Numbered from the stretch's first letter, positions 9,711-18,989 are shown. The stretch: DNA of 23,329 nt from Branchiostoma floridae (GCF_000003815.2 NC_049984.1:21109199-21132527); one strand, 5' to 3'. Notes: a model not told the origin generated them from the sequence alone. Translations and numbers: made by a program.

Positions 9711-9780
9711 GGGGAAATATTCATGTTACACCAGTACATTTCCTGGCATTGAATTCTAACAAAAGAACCAAGGAAGGTTA
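9711..9780. repeat. 70-nt direct repeat, copy 2
   Basis: Same unit as 8709-8778, in the same orientation about 1 kb away. The sequence diverges immediately after AAGGAAGNTTA in both copies. Confidence 0.7.
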
Positions 9781-10274
9781 TTTAAAAAAATATTGCTCCT
9801 TGCGTGAGAATTGAACGATGTCACGTGTCGGGATACCTGGGTAGGGCGGCAGTCGTCAGGAAATGTCATAGCGATTCATTTCTTGGTTCGCTTCATAATT
9901 TATTGGTTTTAGATATGATAAAAACGATGGATGACATGTTCATGTATTATTCAGCATGTAAATCAACCATTAAAGACTCATAATTTTGCCATCTGATTGA
10001 ACAGCTGAATACAATATTCCCCATTTATCAATACATAAAAAGATGAAAAAGATGAAAGTTCTTAGTGGAAAATGCTAAGTAGCCGGCCTGGTATGGCACT
10101 AAAGTTAGTAAATAGTCCTTTATTCGTTTGCGTTTTACTTTTATATTCTCTCTACCCACTCTTCCATTTTTAGGCTGCAAAAATCCGAGAGCCAATGTCA
10201 GGAAGACAAGACCATCCATGTCGTGTTTAGGAAAGTTCCTTGGTTCAGGCAAGGACATTCATATAACGTCCTTG
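9781..10274. other. intergenic upstream of the kappaB array
   Basis: No gene seen. CCTTGGTTCAGG occurs at about 10238 and again at about 10270 just before the tandem array. Confidence 0.5.
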
Positions 10275-10525
10275 GTTCAGGTGATGCTCCAGCAGGAAAT
10301 GCGTGGGACTTTCCTTCATGTCACGTGCACGTCACGTGTTCAGGTGATGCTCCAGGAACTACGTGGGACTTTCCTTCAAGTCACGTGCACGTCACGTGTT
10401 CAGGTGATGCTCCAGGAAACACGTGGGACTTTCCTTCATGTCACGTGCACGTCACGTGTTCGGGTGATGCTCCAGGAAACGCACGTGGAACTTCCCTCCG
10501 AGCTCCATGTCACGAGCACCTAACG
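10275..10525 (+). repeat. 60-nt tandem array carrying kappaB and CACGTG motifs, upstream of IL-17-like gene B
   Basis: Nearly four copies of a unit starting GTTCAGGTGATGCTCCAG (about 10275, 10338, 10398, 10458; spacing 63, 60, 60). GGGACTTTCC, the canonical NF-kappaB decamer, is at 10305-10314, 10365-10374 and 10425-10434. The degenerate fourth copy has GGAACTTCCC at 10487-10496, which still fits GGRRNNYYCC. Each unit junction also has two CACGTG palindromes (10322, 10333; 10382, 10393; 10442, 10453). Two overlapping open frames across the array come from the unit length being a multiple of three and are not considered genes. Confidence 0.9.
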
Positions 10526-10580
10526 TAAGCAGGTGAAATGGAGATGGAAATAGCTTCACTCTGACTCCACCCTGAAACTA

Positions 10581-10658
10581 TGAGTCAGTGAGAAATTTTC
10601 AGTCACTTTCTCCTGTGACATCTTTGGTTGAACATCAATCAATAATGTGCATAAAAAG
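10581..10658 (+). promoter_or_regulatory. core promoter of IL-17-like gene B (AP-1 site and TATA-like box)
   Basis: A perfect AP-1 site TGAGTCA is at 10581-10587 and a TATA-like CATAAAAAG at 10650-10658, about 100 bases before the ATG at 10755. Together with the kappaB array this resembles an inducible cytokine promoter. Binding is inferred. Confidence 0.55.
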
Positions 10659-10754
10659 AGCACGGTCGCCTAACTATCACAGAGCTGCGACCGTCCACCC
10701 ACGGATAAACACCTTTCTACAGAAACGTACTGTTATTTCACTCTACTTCTCAAC

Positions 10755-11668
10755 ATGGCAAAGGTAAGGTTGGAACCACGTCTGTTGTGAGAGAAACAAT
10801 TACGTCTCACGGTTTCTTATTTCATGTTTATGTAAAACGATAAGAAAACATCCTATATAATGGTCTAAGTGAAGGTGTACACGCCTGAGAACAGTTACAT
10901 ATTCTATGAATTGGAAAATTGCGTCAAATGTTACATTATACCAGCTTCCTTGTTTATGTATAAGTTAGAGTATTGATATTTTAGTGCGCAGCGGTGTTAA
11001 CTGTCGGTCTTTTACTCAATTAAGTTACCGATATCACGCGAAATACAAACACTGCAAAATTATGTCACATTAGCTAGAGTATAACGTAACCTGCCAATGT
11101 CCCATCTTGGATGGGTATTTGAATCAATCTGTCTTGGTAAAAACCATTCTAGATCAGAGCTCTAAACTGTAACTTCCGACGCGAAAAATGGACTTTTTGA
11201 AAACATTTTCGGCTGACTAACTCCAGTCTTTGTCAAGGAATGAGCAATCCACTGCCTCTTTGGCGTCACGTTATGCAAATAGCAAACGTGACTCGGTGAG
11301 CAGTGGATCATAAGTTTGTTTTCCTTGCACCTTGAAGGTAGCCGTACTCCTGTTGTTCCTGGTTGTTACCATGGCGATGTTGGAGGACACGTCTGCAGGA
11401 CGAAGAGGAAACGGTAGGCGGCGAGGCGGCAGAAAACCGCTAGAGTGCGCTTCTGACCTGAAGGACAGGCAGAAGTGGCGGAAGCTGGGCGGAGCTGTTA
11501 TGAAGTCCGCTCACCTGAAGGCGCTGGCACAGGCTAAGCTAGCGGACACGGAGGTCACCTGCCCCGTGGCCAACTCCAGTGTTATAGCGACGTGGCCAAA
11601 CCTGAACGAACGGGCAACTGCGCCATGGGACTATGTCATAGACCACGATCCGAACAGGTTTCCATCTA
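10755..11668 (+). CDS. interleukin-17-like cytokine, gene B, exons 1 and 2
   Basis: Exon 1 is 10755-10763 (ATG GCA AAG, then GTAAGG). Exon 2 is 11338-11668 (acceptor AG at 11336-11337, donor GTAAGT at 11669), in phase 0 then phase 1. The join gives MAK-VAVLLLFLVVTMAMLEDTSA, a typical signal peptide. A basic stretch (RRGNGRRRGGRK) follows. The IL-17 signature ATAPWDYVIDHDPNRFPS is at the end, aligning with the same place in gene A (ISPWAW...DVNRYPT) and with the same phase-1 donor. Exon 2 here corresponds to exons 2 plus 3 of gene A with no intron between. The C-terminal exon follows at about 12446-12651. Confidence 0.88.
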
Positions 11669-12445
11669 GTAAGTAAATACCTTAACCAACAAGTCTTGTC
11701 TTTTTTTCATCCAAAAAGTTAGGTTTGTGTGTTAGTTTTTTTTACTCCCGTGATAGTGGAGGTATTGTTTTCAGTCCGCTAGTTTGTATTTTCGGAGTTG
11801 TAACTGTAGAAACTCTGGATGGAATGTGATGATATGAACGCGACGGCTAATGTTGATTTTGGCCTCCTGGTGTTTGACGTTGGTACTGCAGTAGGACGTC
11901 CAGTTTTTAACCCTTTTGTCCTGGACAACCTGTTTCCTAGTTGACTTTCTGTATGCTCTGCCAAAGGACCCTTACAGTGTGGGTGAAGGCGACCATCTCT
12001 GCCTTTCTTTTTTTACTAGAAAATAGACAGCCATTTTCTTCTTAGCCACATAACGCTAGTTCACCTTTATCCGTGGGGTGACCTTTATTCGTTGTCTTTA
12101 AAAACAGCACATTTAGGAGTATCAAGTCTGCTGACAGTGGTTTCAAATTTGCATTATTTTCAAAATGGTCCGATTTGAAACCACCGTCCGTCGACTTTAT
12201 ATCCACACACAAAGAATATAGGTAACCCTCGGATAAAGGTGAACCAGCTTTACCTATATTTCTTAGCTTCATGTGTACCTAATGTCTTACTTTTCCCATT
12301 TGGTTGAAGGGTACTGGTTTTTGTTAAACTGTACCTCTTTTTGTACAACCTGCATAGACACATGTGATATGGAATACCATGTGGTGAAAAAAAAAAGGAT
12401 TTAAAAAATATGAAAAATGAAAGCGAATACAAGAAATTTGATAAG
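11669..12445 (+). other. last intron of IL-17-like gene B
   Basis: Begins with a consensus donor GTAAGT. The acceptor is uncertain because no AG close to the last exon gives an uninterrupted frame. A foldback MITE lies inside. Confidence 0.6.
12059..12244. mobile_element. foldback MITE in the IL-17 B intron
   Basis: GTTCACCTTTATCC (12059-12072) pairs with GGATAAAGGTGAAC (12231-12244). The inner arms share GGTTTCAAAT or its complement, so almost the whole 186-nt element folds back. A target-site duplication is not clear. Confidence 0.8.
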
Positions 12446-12651
12446 TGTGTCCTTTCCATTGGATACAGTAACCAATACTGCGCCAAATCCAATTCCCCTG
12501 TGGGATGAAAAACGTCCCGCTAACCTACACCACCAAGGTGCTGTACCGACGCGGCTGCGACTCCAACGGCAGGGTCAAGTACAGGGCCAGGGAGGTCAAG
12601 GTCAAAGTAGGCTGCACGTGTGCTGTGCCTCGTCAGGGAATAGTGGGATAG
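12446..12651 (+). pseudogene. C-terminal exon of IL-17-like gene B, frame-disrupted as sequenced
   Basis: From the ATG-like codon at 12505 the frame reads KNVPLTYTTKVLYRRGCD and ends VKVGCTCAVPRQGIVG, stop TAG 12649-12651. This is clearly the second half of an IL-17 domain (compare TQMKVLRRTKC and VPVGCTCASPKS in gene A). Upstream, this frame hits TAA at 12469-12471, and no AG lies between 12472 and 12505 to start an exon. The neighbouring frame (DKCVLSIGYSNQYCAKSNSP, 12440-12499) supplies Cys residues in roughly the expected place but stops at 12506. A missing base near the GGG at 12502-12504, or another indel, would explain this. Either gene B is a pseudogene or the assembly has an error. 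Confidence 0.7.
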
Positions 12652-13597
12652 GATGTCATACTACAAGCACTACAAACACAGTGTGTTTTGTAGCCTGTTT
12701 TATTTACACTTGCAAGTATTGCAACATATATATGTATTCCTTTGTGGGAAAGAACAGTAGAGATCGTTATCGATCAAACTTCAAAACAATTACAGATCTT
12801 AGCGCTAGTGTTAGACAAGTCTGTTGAACATAACCATTATTTAATGCACAAACTTGTGAACAATATCCATCCTTCTCATGTTATGGAACTCAAACCTAGT
12901 ATTATTTTTTTTTTTTTTTATTACCAGATTCCAAATCAGCAGCTGTAGTTACTATGACATCACAACTGTTATGCTATAATTATGGTTGAATATAATCAGG
13001 AAATTTTCAATTTTAGTAACGTATGCAATATGTCAAAGTAGATACAGCAGTCACAAGCATAGTTCCTCATTATATACTACATTGTAGTAGTGTAAATATC
13101 TTCAAGTTTGTGGCACTTGTATTTTATGGCTTATTCAAAGTGTTATTCAAAGGTTCATGGTATCCTTACATTCACAGCTCAAATAGACTGAAGTAACATG
13201 TGAAGACAGAGCAGACGTCTGTGGACTTGACCATGACTTTGCAGCATGAGGAATTACGAAAAATGCAACCTTAGATATACGGAGAACATGTAAAGTGTTA
13301 CAACATAGTTAGTACTAACTGTTTGGCCATGTTGATTTGATTACATGGATGACATCAATCTTTGTCTACCTAAAAAAAAGTTTTTGACCATACTGTAAAT
13401 TGTACAAATCAGCTACAAAATGAGAACGTACACATGCATGTGTCGTAAATTTCACAAAAAATATTGGAAAACAGTTACTAAACAGATAGTCGATTCCAAA
13501 GTCAAAGAAGAAGTGAAGGATAAAACATAAGGAATCTATTGCTGTGTGTTAAGTCTTTTGTTAAACCTTTTCTGATTACTTTAGATTTTACAATAAA
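12652..13597 (+). other. 3' UTR of IL-17-like gene B with poly(A) signal
   Basis: A/T-rich, non-coding, ending in canonical AATAAA at 13592-13597. Short frames inside have no similarity I recognise. Confidence 0.5.
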
Positions 13598-13686
13598 ACT
13601 TGCATGAGTTAGTTGTAAAGCTCCTAGAGGATAACATCCATGTAATTAAATCAACATGACCATACACAAAAGTATGTCAATTGTAC

Positions 13687-13692
13687 TTTATT
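13687..13692 (-). terminator. poly(A) signal of the Schlafen-like gene
   Basis: AATAAA on the minus strand, 7 bases past the stop codon at 13700-13702. It lies only about 90 bases from the plus-strand AATAAA of IL-17-like gene B, so the two genes converge tail to tail. Confidence 0.7.
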
Positions 13693-13699
13693 ACTGTAA

Positions 13700-16600
13700 T
13701 TAAAAGAGGTACTGGAACATTTGTGGTGACAGTTGACTGTTGAGTTGGTCTACTTCTGGGACTCCTGCTGTCTCTTCTGCAGACTCTGGGGGGAGGAAGA
13801 ACCAGCGGATATCACAAACTGGGCTTTGAACTGTACAGTCAAACCTGTCTACAGTGGCCACTGAAGCGACTGGAGAAATGTGGCCACTATAGACAGTTGG
13901 CCACTTAAGAGAAAATGCTAATCTATTGACCACGAGCAATAAGTTACACATGATTTCTGTACCCACTAATCTTTCACACCAAGCAACATGGTCTTGATCG
14001 TCTCAAAATTGAACTGACCCTGCCAAAGTCAAATCTATCTAAAATGATTGATATTGCCATGCGCCATGTTGATAAATTTGCAGACAAAGACATGCACTCT
14101 AACGTTCAAGTCACGCGTACCTTCCACTACTGCCAAAATGACCCTGTCCGGAAATTCCCACAAACTAGGATTTTAAACTCGGCGCAATAAGGCCGCTGTG
14201 TGGTCGCAATAGGCAGTGTTTCTGTATCTACGGGACCGGAAATTGTGTGGCCTTGGCCGAGTTGGACAGGTGGCCGCTCTAGACTATTTCTTAATGCTTA
14301 GGTCAATGGGAAAAATCCAAGGGACCAACAAAAAGTGACCGCAATGGCCAGGTGGTCCCTATGCAAATGTGGCCGCTAATACAGGTTTGACTGTACACAA
14401 TATTTAGATGCCACACAAAGAAAGGCTAATGAAGGACGGAAGAAAGAGAAAGAAAAAAGAGAAATAAAAAGTAAAAGAAAAGGAAAGAATTAGACCATCT
14501 TCCACTAACTTCCTGTCCCTCTACTGACAGTGCATTATGATAACTACCGACGCACGCCAACCCAAACAAACACTAGTCATCAATGCCTAGGAAAAACATG
14601 TTGTGTTTCCTGTTTACTGATGCCCTAGAAAAACAGGTGCCAAAGGCCAAAGTTTGAAAAAAGACACTAAAAAAAACAACAACAACATGATCCCTTCCTA
14701 CTGAGCCTATTTTTTTCAAGACTGGAGCAGGAAACACAACATTTCTTTATCGTATAGACCTAAGTGAAGGCAGACCAGTCTGTACCTACCATCTTGTACC
14801 TGGAGATGACCAGGTCCCTGATCTGTAGTGGGTTCTGTTCCTCCACACTCCCATCTCTCTTGATGTATACCTACAGGACATTCAGGTGGGATACATGTAC
14901 ATGTAGTAACTGTAAATTTAGAAACTTTCGCGGTGGTTTAATGTTCGCAGTTTTCGTGGTGGCCACTTCACTGCGAACTTAAAACCACCGCGAACATTTT
15001 TCCATGGCAGTAAGAGACTACAGTGCATGGTGCTACTGCGAACTTAAAACCAGTGAAAAGTCCTTTTTCTTGCTTCCGCAAAATTAAATCCCCGCGAACT
15101 TAAATACGCTTACAGTATTATCTGTATAAAGAAGGGCTGTGTAGTTTTAGCAAACAGAAAAATTTTAGGTACAGATGTAGACATGCAAGGTTATACAGGT
15201 ACATGCAAAGCAGTTTAGATATAGATATAAATCTGAACCTTGACAAACTTGGCCAATCACTTTGTGAAGGTGCACTCTCACTGCACTTGCATCAAATTAT
15301 AAAAAATCGGAGAAAATAACAACAGTGATGCAATGAACGAACCCCACAGTGACGCAAGTATGACACAAGTGCAGTGATAGTGCACCTTAAATTATACATG
15401 AGGCCATTTCTCTTATTTTAATGGTAAATTAATTATTGTCTCTTCTGCTTCAGGCAAGAATACAAATGTACTTGCAATGCAGAGTAGGCAAGGCTAAATG
15501 CCACTTTTAGAGCCCTAGCAAAGCCATATTGGCTATCAAAAAAGCAAAATAAATAAATAAATAAATAAAATGTGCATCTAAAAGAACCCACGACATATTG
15601 AAAAGTTAACCTCCTTGGTGTAGGGGTCTTTCCCTGTGTGAGTGGATCAAATAAATCTGTCCGGATATGCAGTTTGTAAGTTCTTCACTACAAACCTGGT
15701 GTGTTATGCCATGAGGCAGTTTTATGGGTATGCATTACAAGAAAATCTACCTTATGACTCCCAGTTTCATATAGCTCCTGGATCGGCCCTCCCTTGACTG
15801 AGATCTCCACAACCTTGAGTTTGGGCATAGGTCGACCTCTGGGCTCATGGACTGGAACAAACCGGACACTGCAGGCAAAGAAAGATGGGGATATAAGTCC
15901 ACACCTGACACCAACTTGATTTGTGGATATTAAAAAATTACCCCAAAAAATGATACTCAATTTAAAGATGAGAAACACGAAAACAGAGTCAGAGGGAAAA
16001 GTGGTACACAGTTTCACAGGTTGAATATAGACTTGATAGAATTGATTTTTCCTCCCAATACTCTATCTTTATCTAAGCTTTTCAGTAACAAGTCTGAGAG
16101 CAAACAAAATAAATAAATCATAATTTCACTAATTCATTTATCTACTTGCAAATTTATGCCCGTAGGCTAATTGCAAGGGTAGAGACAGTACGTAAAAAGT
16201 AACAAGCGTCTATTCTATACAGCTATCTTATGATTCTACATACTTTACTGGGAGGTTTGACTTCTTCATTGGAGGCAGTGGCTGATGAAAAGTCCCAGTT
16301 GTCTTTAATGATTAGTGAGTTCTGTGATTTTAACAGGAATATAGTTTTTGGAGGTCTACTAGCTGGTGAAAGGTTGGAAAATTTCGATTGTGTCAAAAAG
16401 GTTGTTTCTCTCATCGTCGTAATGGGGGCAATTACATATAAAATGTATTTCATCTTCCACTGCATCCGTCCTACATTTCTAATAAAAAAATCAGAAGAGG
16501 CACCACTGTTATTGAAAGTTTTCTTTTCTTTTTAATAATATTATAAGCACTGTTTGCCATATGTGCTGATTGTTAACTTCAAAGTGAAAGTGTTTGTGTT

Positions 16601-18367
16601 GACTTACTTGATCATACTGGGAGAGACTTCTGGCAGGAAGTTCCCAAACGCGTTGTAGACTGTTCTCACCACATGGTCCTCTTCCCTGTAGTTCAGCCTG
16701 ATACCGTTGACTGTGCCTACGTGTGGGAGTCAGATATCACTGTTATCTACATTTTGTGCTGTATTGTACATAGATATTGTTAGAGTATATATAGGTAATA
16801 TTGTTATAATCGTTTTGTTGTAACAATACTGAGATAATGCAGTTGCCAAATGAATAGACTGAATACTGTTGTAATGAAATATTTCCTAGAGTTTGCCACT
16901 GTAGAAAAAAGTACAGGAGACAGCATTAATGATCTCATTACCCCATATATTGGTAACAAATAGAGTATAGAAACAGAAATTTTACATTTTAGGTAATCTC
17001 ATCTGTCATCATTTTCAAATCTTCTATTTCATGTCAAAGTGGAACGTTCTGAAATTTCGTTTCAACTTTTCAAATACGCATTTGTTTTTTTCTAAAGAAA
17101 TGTGTTTAAGACTCTTAGACTAGGGGTGCATACTTTGTTTTTCCATGTTACGTTTTGGTCCCACAGAATTGTCTGAGAGCTGAACCAAGTAAGGGGTGCA
17201 TGTTTTGATTGGGGACTGCTTACAATCATGTACTTAAGTCAAGAAAGTAAAGTATACTTGTTCAAGTGACCAATCATACATTCCTGTAATATTAATCTCC
17301 TTACCATTGTCCAGAACGCCCAAATAAAGGGTTCCTCCCTCCCCATTCAGAAAGGCACTGCCATATTTGTCGATATGTTGTGGTAGAATATCGTAAATGT
17401 AGCGCCCGCCAGCTTTCTTGAACTCTACGTTCCTGGACTCTCGTACTTCCAGCACATCCAGGTAGTAGTAATGCTCCGGCCTGATATCAACACAGGCCAC
17501 ACCTCCATTACTTACTAGTAGCTATATCAACTCTCAAAAACTGTACATCATAATAAACGGGAGCTTAACTTGAAATTGAAAAAGCCTATCATACAAATAG
17601 CTTACATGCTATATTATACATGTATACCTGCAGCTTTTTATGTTTCAGAAGGAATTTGGAAACATTCTGTTTTTGCTAGCTAACCGTCTGCTTTTTTTTC
17701 CTTTCCTCCAACACAAGCCAATCAAAACTCAGAACGGCTGATGACATCAGCAGACGTGCGTTGTATACTTTTAAAATCCCCATGCGTAGTGTAGGTAAAG
17801 CAGCTTGACCGGCAGTGCAACCGTCTACATGTATATATGATGCCAGAGAATGAAGTTTTTATCTATCCTTTTTTCCTTTTNNNNNNNNNNNNNNNNNNNN
17901 NNNNNNNNNNNNNNNNNNNNNNNNNNNNNNNNNNNNNNNNNNNNNNNNNNNNNNNNNNNNNNNNNNNNNNNNNNNNNNNNNNNNNNNNNNNNNNNNNNNN
18001 NNNNNNNNNNNNNNNNNNNNNNNNNNNNNNNNNNNNNNNNNNNNNATCCTCCGTAGTGACCGCTGGCTCAATACTTTCGCTTGCTAACCACAGAAGCAAG
18101 CGAAAGTATGTAGCCAGCGGTTACTACGGAGGATGGTACTCAGGCTAGAAATATCCTGCCTTTCTGGTTTTACAATCATATGTTTGAGACCTTGAAGTTG
18201 AAATTTAAAAACATGTCCCAGTAAATCCCCTAACCCTAAGAGACTCACAGCTCCTGTACATCATCATAGGTCCCATCCTTCCAGTCCAGCTCCACAGTTG
18301 GGGAGCCCAGCGGAGTCATGACGTATTTGGGCTTGTTCAGGTTGACGGGTGTACAGAACTGTGCCAT
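13700..18367 (-). CDS. Schlafen-like AlbA_2 domain protein (six deduced exons)
   Basis: Minus-strand exons: 18249-18367, 17305-17510, 16608-16716, 15751-15868, 14786-14870, 13700-13818. Phases chain to 756 nt (251 aa plus TAA). The N-terminus is MAQFCTPVNLNKPKYVMTPL. The AlbA_2/Schlafen core spans exons 2-5: ESRNVEFKKAGG, then KYGSAFLNGEGGTLYLGVLD, GIRLNYREEDHVVRTVYNAF, LKVVEISVKGG and VYIKRDGSVEEQNPLQIRDL. The acidic pattern E-x4-E...D matches the spacing reported for the Schlafen endoribonuclease site. There is no helicase and no transmembrane segment; the protein is short like the SLFNL1 type. Start: first Met of the open frame at 18367. Exon 2-4 borders are well supported. The exon 1/2 acceptor and the exon 5 donor were chosen by phase and are weaker. 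Cellular role unknown. Confidence 0.82.
13836..14393. mobile_element. Tc1/mariner-like MITE with TA duplication
   Basis: Ends CAGTCAAACCTGT (13836) and ACAGGTTTGACTG (14393) are inverted, flanked by TA on both sides (13834-13835, 14394-14395). Imperfect similarity continues inward (GTGGCCAC / GTGGCCGC). The interior has repeated TGGCCACT/TGGCCGCT motifs and no transposase frame. It lies in the last intron of the Schlafen-like gene. TA duplication is typical of Tc1/mariner; family is inferred. Confidence 0.75.
14907..15117. mobile_element. inverted-repeat element with GCGAACTTAAAACC subrepeats
   Basis: Left arm ACTGTAAATTT...TTCGCGGTGGTTT and right arm CCCCGCGAACTTAAATACGCTTACAGT are inverted. 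Internal units CTGCGAACTTAAAACC occur at about 14976 and 15040 and pair with TTCGCGGTGGTTT. Non-coding, in the intron between exons 4 and 5 of the Schlafen-like gene. Confidence 0.65.
15268..15387. mobile_element. foldback MITE, family 1 copy B (short)
   Basis: Starts AGGTGCACTCTCACTGCACT and ends GTGCAGTGATAGTGCACCT, with an internal GAACCCCACAGTGACGCAAG matching the copy at 8273-8520. About 120 nt, a shortened derivative of the same family. It is intronic in the Schlafen-like gene. Confidence 0.85.
15388..15750. other. intron sequence with AAAT microsatellite
   Basis: Between exons 4 and 5 of the Schlafen-like gene. A short AAAT tandem repeat is at about 15548-15570. Nothing else recognised. 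Confidence 0.5.
15869..16607. other. intron 3 of the Schlafen-like gene
   Basis: Flanked by minus-strand donor GTAAGT (complement at 16602-16607) and acceptor TTTGCCTGCAG. Overlapping frames near 16230-16530 on both strands show no conserved domain. Confidence 0.7.
16717..17304. other. intron 2 of the Schlafen-like gene
   Basis: Minus-strand donor GTAAGG adjoins 17305 and the acceptor AG is at 16717-16718. A/T-rich, no element resolved. Confidence 0.7.
17511..18248. other. intron 1 of the Schlafen-like gene with 165-N gap (17881-18045)
   Basis: Donor GTGAGT on the minus strand next to 18249. The gap lies directly beside a long hairpin (18046-18134). No coding frame. Confidence 0.6.
18046..18134. 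repeat. near-perfect 39-bp stem hairpin at a gap edge
   Basis: ATCCTCCGTAGTGACCGCTG... through CTTTCGCTTGCT pairs with AGCAAGCGAAAG... through ACTACGGAGGAT around an 8-10 nt loop. Only about three mismatched positions were seen. It begins at the first base after the N gap, so part of a longer element may be hidden there. Confidence 0.9.
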
Positions 18368-18423
18368 CCTTACTGCCACCTTCACTCTTAGTCTTACTGT
18401 TTGGAAACAAACTGATGTCCCTG

Positions 18424-18707
18424 TTAAGGTGGGGTCACACAAGCGTATATATTCAAGTCCATCAGGTGCGTATGAACCTCTTAGTCCCTACCAGGCTCCA
18501 CAGGTCGCGGGGAAAATAGTACAAATTGGACAAATATAGATACATAACATGCCAGATGAGTTAGCTGACCAAGAAGTGTGGTTAGCGACCCTGCTAACTC
18601 GTCTAACATATTACTTGTTTACGTTTGTCCAATTTCTATTATTTTTCCAACGACCTGTGGGGCCTCATACGGACTTAAATATATACGCAGGTGTGACCCC
18701 ACCTTTA
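18424..18707. mobile_element. Harbinger-like foldback MITE, TTA duplication
   Basis: TIR AGGTGGGGTCACAC starts at 18427 and its complement GTGTGACCCCACCT ends at 18704. TTA flanks each side (18424-18426, 18705-18707). Similarity of the two halves continues almost to the centre (GTATATATT, AAGTCC, CCACAGGTCG, AATTGGACAAA, GAGTTAGC), so the 278-nt element is one long imperfect hairpin. It lies just upstream of the Schlafen-like start codon. The 3-nt TTA duplication suggests PIF/Harbinger; this is inferred. Confidence 0.85.
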
Positions 18708-18989
18708 GTTCTTATGTGTGTGTGCATGCTATATTCAATGTACCAATTGATTGAAAAGCCATGTGAAATGATAAAAGTATTGAACATTACGCATTAGTGA
18801 ATATCTGCAATCAACATGGTTTTCAATAGAGACCGCATTCCTTTGTCAGACAGTGTCTGAGTTTAGACCATCTAAGAGTTCAGCAACTATAGCGTGATGG
18901 TCTGGTACCCAGGCTAACATTCTCATGGCCTGGGATAAATTATGATTATGATTTTATCCAAGCATCATCCCCTTTTGGATTTTATCAGG
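18708..18989. other. intergenic
   Basis: Between the divergent Schlafen-like and SIRT5 genes. No gene or clear element seen. Confidence 0.5.

Noticed and set aside
10128-10528. Two overlapping plus-strand frames with repeated peptide units across the tandem array
   Set aside because: Unit lengths of 60 and 63 nt are multiples of three, so open frames persist by chance; no signal peptide, no splice context, and the DNA motifs explain the conservation better.
11151-11210. Similarity to 5470-5515 (AACTGTAAYTTCC...TGGACTTT)
   Set aside because: About 35 bases of imperfect likeness, perhaps a shared repeat remnant, but too short and diverged to call.
12417-12827. 136-aa frame overlapping the last exon of IL-17-like gene B
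   Set aside because: It is in a different frame from the IL-17 C-terminal peptide and has no family similarity.
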